DNA of 64,000 bases from Ricinus communis. Taxonomy: Eukaryota; Streptophyta; Magnoliopsida; Malpighiales; Euphorbiaceae. The stretch lies in assembly GCF_019578655.1 (NCBI RefSeq), contig NC_063256.1, positions 29,994,342-30,058,341 on the forward strand, written 5' to 3'. Position numbers and translations under genes: made by a program. Shown piece by piece: positions 22,225-34,217 of the stretch. Below the pieces are notes generated by a model, which was not told where the DNA came from, ran no database searches, and saw nothing but the letters and a program-made list of their open reading frames with translations. Numbering within the stretch: the stretch's first letter is position 1; the number at the start of each line of letters is the position of its first letter.

Positions 22225-23898
22225 CCTTATAATATAAAAGCATTATGATGTGTATAGCCTATGTACGTTAAATATCAATTTTGCACTTTGGAATACCAAT
22301 TGTAGGAGCTTTATTTTCCTATTTCTAGGAGGGCAGAATTGTAAAACAACCTTTGTACTTGTGGTATAGACATCTGATTATTTATATTATTATTCATTTT
22401 GTAGATGCCAATATCCCTTTACTTCGCACCATTTAATTTTTGGCCTTCTCCATGTAGTCTAAAGCAGTGGGGTAAGTGGGGAAGATGTTCATGCGTGAAT
22501 ATAAAGTTTGAGCTTCCCGAAAACTCTTGTGATCTGACGTCGTTTTTAAAGATTTGGTGCAAGCGAGAGAGGTTAACAATGTAATTCAATCTTGTCAAAT
22601 TAATTTGAGTACTATTCATAGTGTTTTCTTTTTTATTCTTTTATTATGGATATACGGAAAAGAAAAGATTTTATAATTAATTATTATTAATCAATTTTTT
22701 TAATATTATTTAATTAAAAGAATAAATAAAAAATTTATAAAACTATATTATTATTCATTTTATATAATTTACTTAATTCAAAAACTTATAAATTAAATAT
22801 TTAATCATAAAGAAGTTGCTCGTGCAAATTGCAGGTATTGTAACTAGTTTTAAATTTATAACAAAATCCTTATTCTTAATAAAATTTGAAGTTGAATGAA
22901 AAAGAAAAGTGGATAATAAATAGTATGAGAATATATTAAAATTTAGCAATTAAGTATTTAAACTTTAAAGAATCATAATTTGGTATATGAACTTGATAAA
23001 TATTTATAATTGAGTGTATATAATTGGTCAATAACAAGTTACAAGTTATCAATGTCAGCTTTTTTTAAAAACAGTTATAGGCGGTGTGTGAATTTGTTAA
23101 AATTTAGTAATCAAGTGTCTTAACTTTAAAAATGTATAATTTAATCTGTAAAATTAAAAATTATTAATATTCGAGTGTGAAATCAATCATTATATATAAA
23201 AAAATCTCATGTAGACAAATCACATCCTAATATATTTTTATATATTTTTATAGTATAAGATTATATATATATTCAGAAGGATAAATTTATCTTTTAAACA
23301 ATATAAACTACAGAAATATAAAAATATGTAAAAAATTATTTCATGTCATAAGCATAAGTATTAGTAATCGGCATTAGAATCAAAATTATCATCCTCAAAT
23401 AATAACTGATTTTGTCTTAGATATTTTTAATGGTGGGTTTAAGAACACAAAATGTTACTCAAAATTGAATAGATAATTTTTAGAAAAATTAATGAAAATA
23501 TAATGAGAATAGTATAATAATAGTGATAGTGAGAATAGACTAGGGGGTTTGCAACTTGCTCCATTTTGGTTATGAGAGTTGGAGTTTGTCTATCTTGGCA
23601 AAGCTATTATATGCCCAAACTTAGAGGCTAGGTATACTTTTTAAGGTTAGAGTTAGGAGAGGTTTCAACTAGGTGTTACAGGTTAACCAGGTGATTTCCA
23701 AAGTGATATTCTAAAGGTTTTTTGTAATCTTTTTGTCTTTGACCCCTAGTCTAAAGTTTTAATTTATTAAAGACTATTTTATCAAACTCAATTTGTCAAC
23801 TTGGGTTTAAGGAGTTCAAGTTGAAAGCTTGATTTGTGGTAATTCAACATAAGATCTTGTCTTAAAAAGATTGAGCTGATAGGTTAGCTTGATAAGTT
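22225..23898. other. AT-rich non-coding stretch
   Basis: I see no gene, RNA or recognisable mobile element. A moderately GC-rich patch lies at 22440-22600; the rest is long A/T runs. Confidence 0.4.
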
Positions 23899-24365
23899 CA
23901 ATCTCACTTTGAGAGGTCTTCAAAGATTGTTTCTCACTTTAAGATCAAACCTCACGGGAAAAGAAAGGACTTCATTAGTCATGAGGTCTTCTGAAACCTT
24001 AAAAATAGAAAAGATATGCTTTAATTGTGGAGTACTTTTGAGATTATCCCTCACGGTTGAAGGTCTTCAAAATACTATTATCCCTCACTTTAGGAGGTCT
24101 TTAAGAGATTGTGCCTCCCTTGAAGAGGACTTTAGAGATTATCCTTTACTTTATGAGGTATTGCAAAGATCATACCTTACTTGAAGAGGACTTTAAAGAT
24201 TATCCCTCACTTTTAGGGGTCTCCAAGAGATCATGCCTCATTTAAAGAGGACTTTAGAGATTATCCCTCACTTTTGGAGGTCTTCAAGAGATCATGTTTT
24301 ACTTTTTTTAGACTTTGAAGATTATCCCTCACTTTATGAAGTCTTCAAGAGATCATACCTCATAT
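23899..24365. repeat. ~61-bp tandem repeat (minisatellite-like)
   Basis: The consensus contains TATCCCTCACTTTNGGAGG, then TCTTCAAGAGATCATGCCTC, then a (C)TTGAAGAGGACTTTAGAGAT block, repeated about five times between 24045 and 24365. Looser copies lie upstream from 23899. A TATTTATAGGGG box follows at 24395, so the array may be part of an unrecognised LTR. Confidence 0.8.
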
Positions 24366-25138
24366 TATTATTGTGTTCTTATTGAGTCTCTTCCTATTTA
24401 TAGGGGGTAAGCACATACCGCTATTCCTTTCTAGAGCACAAGGTAGCAGTGGCCTACATACAACCATACTTAGATATTTAAGTGGGTAGTCGCTCAAGTA
24501 TGGTAGGTCGGTTCAAATTGAGAGGTAGGTGATTAGGCAAAGGTCGCATGGTCACTTGAGGCAGGTAGAACTTTGGCAAAGGTTAGACCATATCTTACTT
24601 GGTTTGGGCCATGTCCGGCAATGTAGCTTGGTGGAGTGACATAATCTTTTCATAATATCGTATAGGATGACCTTATACTCTTTTATCAAGTGTCTTTGAA
24701 ATAATCTTTTCATAATTATCCTGAGGATGGTCGCTTTACAAACTCCTTAGTAACAAGCTTTGACATTTTTGCTTCCATTTGGCTAAATGAAGTTTAATGA
24801 CAATCTTAATTTTGAATCCATGTCTTAACTACTCTAGTAAGAGTAGTTGGAAAGACCTTGTACAAGACAATATCTAACGAGGTCTGATTTTGTACTTTCA
24901 TGTCCAACTTTATGATGCGGTTTTGTAGATCTTTATTTCCTTCATAAAGGTAAAGATTAAACAATTTGAACTTCCTTGGAATTTCTTCATCTTAAAGTTC
25001 TTCGGATAAAAGGTGAAGATAACATTGGTGGTTGGTTCTGAAAGTTTCCTTTTGTTAGGGTTGTTAAGAGAGTTTGACCATGTGGGATTTCATGGCTTTT
25101 TAGAGTTACATGAGCTTAGGGCTACATGGATCTATAAA
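24366..25138. other. Non-coding stretch, possibly retroelement-derived
   Basis: No coding region is supported. A short direct repeat, AATAATCTTTTCATAAT, occurs at about 24639 and 24700. The 24390-24410 TATA-like text and the preceding array suggest LTR origin, but no partner LTR is visible. Confidence 0.3.
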
Positions 25139-26270
25139 TCACACCACGACATATAGGTCCGTGACCTAAGACTAGGAATGCGCGAGCTTGGGCCGTCGTA
25201 GTAAGTCTTACTGCACTAAAAATTCAAATAAAAAACTAATAAAATAAAATTAATCATGACTGACATGCCATAAATAATTCTAACTGGTCTTTATAACATC
25301 CCACGTCCATCATGGACCAGAATAATCACAACAAATTTAAAAGTACCCTACTGCGAAAGGTCTAGAATATAAAATAACTTAAAATATAGAAGTACAAATT
25401 ATTTATAAAAAGCCCGATGAGGACGAAGTCGAACTGTCACAATGCAGGATGGCGAAGAACTCTAACTGTCACTTGAAAAATAAAACTGAGACTGTCAGTC
25501 TCGGGAGTGAGTTAAAATCAAATAATCTTGTGACTATTGCAGTCTTCTCAGAAAATAATAATTATTACATCAGTATAACATATGCCATGTACATCCAATA
25601 CGAGTCATACTATAATCATACCATAATCTTAAAGTTAAAATATATTTTAAATTTGTGGGACGAATAACTCAATAGAACCCTAACCCTAATTACTAGCAGC
25701 CTTTAGGCTCTCTTAATTCCAACAGGTCTGGTGCCCAAAGAGCAAAGCTCGACCAAGGTCCTTACATCCAGCCAAAATACTTGATTCCCAACTAAGTCGG
25801 CGCCCAAAGAGCATTGTTCGAATTGTGGACCTTTCTCCCAAATAACTTTCATGCCCGAGAGTTATACTCAACCAAGGCAAAAATCCATAATAACCTTGTT
25901 ACCTGTCTTTAATCATTACTAGTGCGCACACGGTCCTGATGTAACCCATCAGGTGGCATGTTCTATTAAAGCCTCATCCCAATATCACAATCAACACATA
26001 TATAATAATTATAGTCTAACATAATCATCCAACACATACCGAAATAAAGATTTAGAAACTCGGGAAAAGCAAACATGCAATTTGTATGTGGAAATAATAA
26101 TAATGATTGTATTAATATTACATTAAGTATCAAAATAACGATATAATATTACTGATAATAATATTAAAATTATTCTTAGTAATTAATAATTAAATGAAAT
26201 TATTTATATCATGCGATACTAATAATCATATTTAAACACAATTTTAAAGTAGCATTATTAAATTTAGACT
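25139..26270 (-). repeat. Inverted partial Tekay LTR running into the assembly gap
   Basis: Reverse complement of about 41618-42743: for example the CTAATTACTAGTAGCCT-type block, the CTCGGGAGTGAGTTAAAATC block and the final AGGTCCGTGACC near 25162. The outer end at 25139 corresponds to the GTGACA terminus of the plus-strand LTR. The orientation is opposite to the Tekay coding region beyond the gap, so this cannot be its 5' LTR in a simple element. Confidence 0.85.
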
Positions 26271-26770
26271 NNNNNNNNNNNNNNNNNNNNNNNNNNNNNN
26301 NNNNNNNNNNNNNNNNNNNNNNNNNNNNNNNNNNNNNNNNNNNNNNNNNNNNNNNNNNNNNNNNNNNNNNNNNNNNNNNNNNNNNNNNNNNNNNNNNNNN
26401 NNNNNNNNNNNNNNNNNNNNNNNNNNNNNNNNNNNNNNNNNNNNNNNNNNNNNNNNNNNNNNNNNNNNNNNNNNNNNNNNNNNNNNNNNNNNNNNNNNNN
26501 NNNNNNNNNNNNNNNNNNNNNNNNNNNNNNNNNNNNNNNNNNNNNNNNNNNNNNNNNNNNNNNNNNNNNNNNNNNNNNNNNNNNNNNNNNNNNNNNNNNN
26601 NNNNNNNNNNNNNNNNNNNNNNNNNNNNNNNNNNNNNNNNNNNNNNNNNNNNNNNNNNNNNNNNNNNNNNNNNNNNNNNNNNNNNNNNNNNNNNNNNNNN
26701 NNNNNNNNNNNNNNNNNNNNNNNNNNNNNNNNNNNNNNNNNNNNNNNNNNNNNNNNNNNNNNNNNNNNNN
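26271..26770. other. Assembly gap (500 N)
   Basis: Exactly 500 Ns, a conventional placeholder length, so the true size is unknown. It falls between an inverted Tekay LTR and the Tekay pol region. Confidence 0.99.
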
Positions 26771-27029
26771 GAGATTCGTAATTCTATTTTTAAAGGCGAG
26801 CGTATACCTACTCCATCAAATCTCGTGGTTTGCTATTATAGCTAGAAGTGGATGCTTCGCCGTGGATGTCGTGGATATCCGCTCGTTGGGATACCTCACA
26901 GAAAAGGTTACGGTGATGTTCTGTGGTTTTTGTGTTTCGATGTATTTTTAGAACTACTAGGATTGCAGCCCAATATAGAGATAGAATTCTGCATCGACGT
27001 GGTACCGGGTACAACATCTATTTCTTTGC

Positions 27030-27660
27030 TGCCCTATCGAATGGCACCAGCCGAGTTAAAGGAGCAGTTATAGGACCTCCTGGATAAGGGTTTTATTAGA
27101 CCCAATAAGTCTCCGTGGGGTGCTCCTGTTCTGTTCATGAAGAAGAAAGATAGTACTTTATGCCTCTGTATCGATTACCGGCAATTGAATAAAGCGACGA
27201 TCCATAATCGGTATCCGCTTCCTCGCATCGATGACCTATTTGATCAGCTTCAAGGAGCCCTGTATTTCTCCAAGATTGATTTGCGATCGGGGTATCACCA
27301 GTTGAGGATCCGTGGTGAAGATAAAGAAGACGTTCGATGCTATGGGCATTCTAGCTCGTGATGTCGTTTGGACTCACTAATGCTCCTGCGGCTTTCATGG
27401 ATCTGATGAATCGAGTGTTCAAGCAGTTTCTGGATCATTTTGTCATTGTATTCATTGATGATATCTTGTATACTCCAGAAGCAAAGAGGAACACACGTGT
27501 CACCTGAGGATGGTACTTCAGACTTTGAGGGAGCATTAGTGATACGCTAAGTTCTCCAAGTGCGAGTTCTGGTTAGAAAGCATTGCTTTTCTAGGGCACG
27601 TTGTGTCTAGAGAGGGTATTCGGATGGACCCTAAGAAAGTGGAGGCGGTGACTGACTAGT
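27030..27660 (+). pseudogene. Tekay reverse transcriptase, degraded
   Basis: Reads VPGTTSISLLPYRMAPAELK, then a stop, [60 protein letters not shown], then after a frameshift [20 protein letters not shown] and the catalytic [10 protein letters not shown] (27440-27470). This is a near-textbook Tekay/Del RT order. The thumb region [20 protein letters not shown] lies at about 27590-27645. A stop after the '[12 protein letters not shown]' block and frameshifts near 27355 and 27500 destroy the frame. Confidence 0.92.
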
Positions 27661-28250
27661 AGAGACCGACTATGGTAATTGAGGTGCGTAGCTTTCTAGG
27701 GTAGGCAGGCTACTACCATCGTTTCGTGCAAGACTTTTCGAGGATAGCAATACCTTTGACTAAGCTGACTCAGAAGAATGTCAGGTTTCAATGGACCGAC
27801 GCATGTGAAAGAAGCTTTTAGAAGCTAAAAGACTGTTTGACTTCAGCTCCGGTGTTGACCTTACCCTCTGGGACTAGTGGATTCACGGCGTATTGTGACG
27901 CTTCTAGAGTGTGTTTGGGTTGTGTTCTGATGCAAAATGGAAAGATAAAAGCATATGCATCCTGGCAGTTGAAGAAGCATGAACAGAAGTACCCGACCCA
28001 CGATTTGGAAATGGCAGCAATAATTTTTGCTTTGAAGATCTGGAGGCACTATTTTTCTATGGGGAGACGTGCGAGATATACACGGATCACAAAAGCTTAA
28101 AGTATATTTTCCAACAGAAGGAATTGAATATGAGGCAGAGAAGATGGTTAGAGCTTCTGAAAGACTGTGATTGTAATATTCTCTACCATCCAGGTAAGGC
28201 GAATGTTGTGACAGATGCCTTGAGCATGAAGTCAGTAGTAGTCTTGCTCA
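27661..28250 (+). pseudogene. Tekay RNase H domain, degraded
   Basis: Begins with the connection block (SFLG.AGYYHRFVQDFSRIA-like, frame-shifted) and continues with [40 protein letters not shown] and KIWRHYF. After one frameshift the [10 protein letters not shown] and [20 protein letters not shown] blocks follow. Conserved Asp, Glu and Asp positions of RNase H are recognisable. It ends with [13 protein letters not shown] near 28225. Confidence 0.88.
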
Positions 28251-29280
28251 TATCAGTGCAGAGAAGAGATCCCTGACTAGAGAGTTGCACGAACTATATG
28301 ACAAAGGGCCGTAGATGGAGATATTGGAATTGGGTGCATTGTTAGCACATTTCAGGGTTAGGTCTGTGCTTGTTGACAGAATCAGGATAGCTCAAAATCG
28401 GGACCCGCAGTTGCAGAAAATCTTAGAAGAAGTGCAGCAGGGTTGAGCTAATGATTTTATTATAAATAATGATGGTACCTTTAGGATGGGCTCTAGGTCG
28501 TGTTCCCGATGTGATAATCCTGAAAGGAGAGATTTGAAAGCTCATTATACAATATACAAAGATGTGCATCCGGACTCCACCAAGATGTATTATGATTTGA
28601 AAGGAAATTGGCCAGTGGGATGAAGAAGGATGTAAGGCAGTCTCTCCAAGTGTTCGACGACGTTGTGTTGCTCGAGCATCGTAAGCCATCAGGGTTATTG
28701 CAATTGCTTCCCATACCATAGTGGAAATGGAAAAGGATTACTATGGATTTTGTATCGGGTTTACCCAAGACTTCTGCTAGTTATGACTCCACCTGGGTAA
28801 TTGTGGGTCGATTGACTAAGTCAGCGCACTTCCTTCCGGTGAAGACTGCCTATTCTATGGCTAAGTATATATGAATGTATTTGGAGAGGATTGTCACTCT
28901 TCACGGCGTCCCAATTTCCATAGTGTCTAAAAGAGGACTGTAGTTCACTTCAAGATTTTGGATAAAGCTACAAGAAGAGCTTGGTACCAGGTTGGACTTC
29001 AGTACAACATTTCACCCCAGACGGACGGACAGTCAGAGAGGACTATTCAGACTTTAGATGATTGGTATCTACTATTGATTGAATTCGTGTATAATAACAG
29101 CTATCATGCAAGCATCGAGATGGCATCTTATGAGGCCTTGTACGGCCGCAAGTGCAAATCTCCCGTGTGTTGGGAAGAGGTTGGCGAACGAAATTTAGCA
29201 AGACCAAAGTTGATTCAGATCACTTCAGAAAAGGTTCCTATTTTTCGCGAGAGGCTGAAGACAGCTTTCCGTAGGTAGAA
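28251..29280 (+). pseudogene. Tekay integrase, degraded
   Basis: The zinc-binding region is scrambled (28300-28700). The core starts MDFVSGLPKTSASYDSTWVI with the first catalytic Asp (28745), then TKSAHFLPVKTAYSMAKYI. The second catalytic position reads IVSKRG where SDRG is expected, so the Asp is lost. HPQTDGQSERTIQTL, with the catalytic Glu, is at 29015-29055. The next block is SYHASIEMASYEALYGRKCK and SPVCWEEVGE. Stops occur at 28320, 28445 and elsewhere. Confidence 0.88.
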
Positions 29281-29742
29281 AAGTTATGCAGATCCGAAGT
29301 GGAAGCATATGGAGTTCAGTGTTGGCGAATATGTGTTCTTGAAGGTGTTTCCTATGCGTGGTGTGAAGCGTTTTGGCAAGAAGGGGCAAATTGGCCCCTC
29401 GATATGTGGGATCCTTTGAGATTTTTGACAGAATTGGAGAGGTGGCATACAAGCTGGACTTGCCGCCAAATTTCTCGCACGTGCATTTGGTATTCCACAT
29501 ATCAATGTTAAGGAAGTATATTTCGGACCCTTCGCACGTGTTACAACCTCGATGTGTGGAAGTAAGCGAAGATCTGTCTTACGAGAAGCAGCCAGTCATG
29601 ATCCTGGATACTCAAGTTTGCTAACTGCACTCTAAGGTTATTCCGATGGTTAAGGTGTTGTGGCGGAATCATTCGTTTGAAGAGTGTACTTTGGAGACCG
29701 AGCAGGAGATGATGAGTCTCTACCCTCATTTGTTTCAATCCT
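29281..29742 (+). pseudogene. Tekay integrase C-terminus and terminal tail
   Basis: Reads FSVGEYVFLKVFPMRGVKRF, then GKKGQIGP/APRYVGSFEIFDRIGEVAYK split by a frameshift near 29370, LDLPPNFSHVHLVFHISMLR and KYISDPSHVLQPRCVEVSED. This is the conserved chromovirus C-terminal region. The final VLWRNHSFEECTLETEQEMM text before the stop at 29742 is the usual end of the Tekay polyprotein and the likely remains of its chromodomain-side tail. Confidence 0.85.
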
Positions 29743-29789
29743 AAGTTAAACTGTGTTTCTCCTAAAATTCAAGGTCAAATTTTTTTTCT

Positions 29790-29802
29790 AAGGGGGGTAG
29801 AA
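29790..29802 (+). other. Polypurine tract of the Tekay element
   Basis: AAGGGGGGTAGAA directly precedes the TGTAATACC start of the 3' LTR. Confidence 0.85.
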
Positions 29803-30239
29803 TGTAATACCGAGTTTTTAAAAAAAAAGAAAATAATAATAATAATAATAATAATAATAATTATTATTATTATTATATAAAAATGCAATTTTTTTCTCTT
29901 TTTCTTTCCTTCCTCTCCTCTTTCTCTCTCTCTTCCTTTTTCTTTCCTTCCTTCTTCCTTTCTTCCCTTTCCCTCCTTTTTTCCTTCCCCATTTCCCTTC
30001 CCGCGGCTGCCTCTCCTCCCCCTCCTCAAGACCGCTTCGGTCGCCGCACGCAGCCTCCGCACCCCCTTCCTTCTTTCCGCCGGCATCGTCAGGGGTGAGG
30101 AGGCTACCATCGTCGGTTCGGCCTCCTACCGGTGTGCTTTGAGTGATCCGAATAATCGACTCTGACTCACCCCAAAACCCTGAACGATCTCCTGCCGAAA
30201 ATCCCCACTCCTTAATTAAAATTTCTGCTACTCAGCAAA
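29803..30239 (+). repeat. Tekay 3' LTR, first part
   Basis: Starts TGTAATACCGAG after the PPT. It contains an AAT/ATT microsatellite (about 29833-29876) and a strongly CT-rich block (29890-30000). It is broken by Athila-2 at 30240 and resumes at 41336. A likely target duplication CAGCA is seen at 30233-30237 and 41338-41342, with a few extra bases between it and the LTR ends. Confidence 0.82.
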
Positions 30240-31692
30240 GGATAGGCTATTTGTGTAGCTAAAATCTAAGGCAGTGAACCTATCGATGCAGACTGGCATA
30301 AATGGTGAGTATCAAGATCCTATTCTCGAGAAAGGGTGATCCTATAACTACTGCAGCATCTTATGTTATCTATCCATAACAAAATCGATGAAGTTACTAT
30401 GCTATGATTAAATATAAACAAGCAGTTAACTAAGTGTCAAATAATCTGAAAGGATTTAGGAAAACAATTGAAGAAAAAAGCAAAACCAAAAGAGACCTAA
30501 GCTAGTTGGATTTTAGTGAAGATAGAGATTATATTAATTACCAATTGCAATTATCCGTAGACGAATTCTTAACTGAATTCGGTTTTCCTCTCGAGATAAC
30601 CGAACTCCTAAACCTAATAACCTAAAGTTGGAATCTCTTCCTAATGATCGATTATTAAATTAGCATTAAGCTTTAACCCGCCTCTATTAAGCTTTGTTAA
30701 TTCTTAATCCGGCTAGTCAATTACCCTTATCTGTAAGTGATCATTAACCAGTTCTTGCTATTCAAATCTCTAATTACTAAATGAATTTCTCAATTACATA
30801 AAGCAATCTAAATACCACAACTCACAATGTTTCATGAATAATGTGATTTCTCATTAATAATGAAAGCAAGAGGATATGAGCATTGATAATCAAAATCTCA
30901 TAAGCATTAGAATCAATCTAACAATATAGGAACCGTACTAGGTTTGAAAAATTTAGTTACTCATACTAATAAGCAACACAAAGTAAAGAACAAATTCAGA
31001 AAAGTAAATTGAAGGCATGTATACCCTTCTTCTTCAAGTTGGATGAAAAACCCTAAATTTCCAATTCAGAATGATGAACCCTAATTTGCCTCTTGAATGC
31101 CCCAAATCTCCTCTTGATCTTCAATTTGATGTTAAAACCAATGTAATCCTTCCTTCAATAGATGGAATAGTCTTTTAAGGTCGAGTATTGAAGTATGGGA
31201 AAAGATGGCTTATGCTTGTATATGTGAAATCAAGTCAGAAAATCGAACCCCAATTCAATAAATTGTATTTGCCTATATAAATCTCTCTCAAAGACAACAG
31301 TGGTCAAGCCCAGGCTGACAAGATAAGTAGTCCAGCCGTGTTGGACCTCCGCGCCCCACAACTTCAGGCTTTCCCCGCCGCTCCCTCAGCCGAGCCACCA
31401 CGGGCCATGGTGGTTTCGGAAATCGTGCCAAAATGGCACTCTTGAAGGTCAAGTGTCGATGGTTCAGCACGGCCAGAGTCCAGGCCGTGCTCAACCTTGG
31501 AATGCTAGTCCTTGCTCAATTTTGATGGATTCGTCCGAATTGCGCCCGATTTCTACACCGATAATGTCCCTCGATAATGACCTGAAACGTAAAAGGAACC
31601 AAAACACAGGTGATTCTAGCATAAAACAAGATAACTATGCATAAAAATGTAAACAATTGGGCATATAAACATGTATAAAATGATACACATTA
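30240..31692 (-). repeat. 3' LTR of Athila-2
   Basis: Starts GATAGGCTATTTGTGTAGC (the terminal T mutated to G) and matches 39856-41335 throughout, with scattered differences. Confidence 0.93.
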
Positions 31693-31706
31693 AATCACCC
31701 CACACT
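31693..31706 (-). other. Polypurine tract of Athila-2
   Basis: The minus strand reads GTGTGGGGTGATTT against the LTR, the same form as in Athila-1. Confidence 0.78.
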
Positions 31707-33617
31707 GAAGCTTTTGCTTGTCCTCAAGCAATCAATAACTCAATATATGCACAAGCAACAATCACCCCTCAAAATCAATGCTAAAGTTCAGAACTCAACT
31801 TTATTCAATATATAAAGCATGAAACTCAAGTAACTAACAAGTTATACACCTCTAAGGAAAAACTATAATAATACCATCTCGAAGTACAACTTATATAACA
31901 ATTCAGCATTAAAGACTAAGAACCATTACCTCACAGGAATCCCTCAAATCACTCACAGTGTTTACAAGTAAACAAGAAAATTCCCTCAAAGCAGCTGCAC
32001 ACAACCTGTTCACTATAAGCTTGCTCATCAATCTCATCTTTGCTACAGCGAATAAATAAATACCAAAATCAAAGAGTCTTTACAAGGGTTGAAATGTGGC
32101 TGAGGTAAAGGTAAGAATATTTGGATAAAAGTGTAAAGTATACTGAAAAATCATGCACTTATTTAAAATGAATTCTTCAAGAGCTGAGTGCCAAAACAAT
32201 AAAAATACTCACTAAGCCTTATTTGAAGTAAAGGATACTCACAAGAATTAAATTTAAAAGAGCTAAAAGCTAAGAAATAAGTCAGAAATATTTTTTTTGA
32301 TATATACTATGTATATATATTACAGCAGCTTATATAGGGGCTGCATGATTAATGACATAAACAATAAGATTAGTTATCCAATTTGGATTGAAGGGAGCAT
32401 CAAAGAATGACTAAAAAAACTAAGTGAACTTAGAACAACGTTAGGCACTATGATTCCATATATGAAGAAGCATAACACTTAATTACTCAGTATACAAGGT
32501 GAAAGGAAAAATAGATGTATAGAATGGTGTATGTGTAGTGATTAGGTGTAAATCATGAAGAAAAGGTCAAGGCTCAAAACTGGCTGACTAATGGAAACAA
32601 AGGCTTTTGGCCAGATATGGTGAAATCCTAAGTTGACCAAATCATCTAATGGTATTCAAAAATTCATGTAACCTCAACAAGCATTACAAAGCAAGTTCTA
32701 AAAACGAAATCAAGTACAGCGTACACTCAAACAAGAAAAATCATGAGCATAATGTGCAATGGATGCTTAAATTTTGGTTTAAAAACTCACATTTGAAGTG
32801 ACTAAAATTTGCAATTAGTTCCCAGACTTATCAATTAAATCATCACATAAATTGAATAAGAGATTAGCATAATCAAAGTTCAAAGTCAAGGGTTTTAAAT
32901 TTCTAAGGAACTCAAGTAACACCGATTTAACTCGACCCAATTGACATATTGAATACAGTGAAATTACTTTCAAGAACAAAAAAATCGAGAGGGACAATCA
33001 ATTATCATTGCCTAAACAATCAAGGGATAGAGCCATAGATACTTACCCCACACTTGAGTATAACACTATCCATAGTGTTAGAAAAAATAAAACTAGGTAT
33101 AGCACATAACTAGCACATCATAAAAAAAATGAAGATCATATTAAATGTACATATCAAGACGGCCAAGCAAAGTGTTCCACTAAAATAACATAACATGAAA
33201 GGAAAATGAAAGAAAATAACATAAAATGAAAATGCAAAAAGAAATGAAAATAAAGTAAAATAAAAATAAAGAAGGCAAATAAAAAGGAAAAGGAAAAGAA
33301 AAATAGTATAAATTTTTATCACTGCTGGTAGTCTGTCAAAGGCGCATCCTCACCGGGCGGATCTGATCCTCACTGGAGGTGAGGAGTAGAGAGCAATCAA
33401 GGAGGGGCGGTGGCGTGCGATAGGTCCGTGGAAGCAACTCGCTAGATCGAACTCCACCATCTTTTGAATCTGCTCTGCCATTAGGTCTGTCTAGGTGGCC
33501 TGCCTATCCAGCCCATGCATAAGCTGCTCGAGCATATCGTTTAAACCCTGAAATTGTGCCCTTGTCTCCTCTTGAAACTGCCCAAACTCCTTTTTATGCT
33601 GCACAACTCAAGATGGG
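31707..33617. other. Athila-2 3' non-coding region
   Basis: AT-rich and without a convincing gene. 31900-31950 is similar to Athila-1 at 11600-11650 (CCTCACAGGAATCCCTCAA versus CCTCATAGGGATCACTCAA). This marks the point where Athila-1 instead jumps into its inverted integrase copy. Confidence 0.6.
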
Positions 33618-34212
33618 TCATTGAAGTCGCCGAACTCGATCTAGTCGCTCAGCCAAAGCACTAATCTGAGCACTCGATGTCCCTACAGAATAAGAAGAGG
33701 AGGCTCCAGATGTAGGCATAAACACTCTGGCTGGGTTAGGAATCCTAACATCTGGAATCTCACCACAGTCTTGGGCTCCTCTACCGCCGCCTCTGGCCTC
33801 CCTTACTATTCTGTTTTGGCACATGAGTTCGTACTCTATGCCATGTGGGTGTCGAGTAGCCGTGATCATCTGCATGTTGATCATCTGTCTGATCCCTAGT
33901 GGTGTCATATCACCAATCTGAGAAAGCTCTGACAAACAGTCATCCAATACATCCAATCTCTTGGCTAACCTAGTCACATACGGGCCAAAACAGCAGTGCA
34001 TCTTCTTCTAGGTGTCGACTATGAATGGACGGACTTGACGAGCCAACAGATATCCCAAGTCAAGCTTTTTACGATGTTGCATAGCCTAGAGGATGAATAC
34101 AACTCTGTGTGATCACTCCAAAATTATCTCCCCTGCTTGTAATCATGTAAGCTAATAAAGTATGGAGATAACGGAGATGATCTGGAATGCTAGACACCTT
34201 AGACCTGCTGGG

Positions 34213-34217
34213 GTAGT
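34213..34217. repeat. Target-site duplication GTAGT, left copy (solo LTR)
   Basis: Immediately precedes the TG start of the solo LTR; repeated exactly at 35250-35254. Confidence 0.88.

Noticed and set aside
23909..24184. Plus-strand 91-codon open frame
   Set aside because: Runs through the ~61-bp tandem array; periodic open frames are expected from a repeat whose unit lacks stops.
23899..24365. CRISPR-like array
   Set aside because: Units are contiguous with no unique spacers, in a plant nuclear context.
25449..25667. Plus-strand 72-codon open frame
   Set aside because: Lies inside the inverted Tekay LTR, and LTRs of this clade are non-coding.
29775..30110. Highly basic Gly/Lys/Arg/Glu open frame (minus strand)
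   Set aside because: It is the complement of the CT-rich block and microsatellite in the Tekay LTR, a low-complexity artefact.
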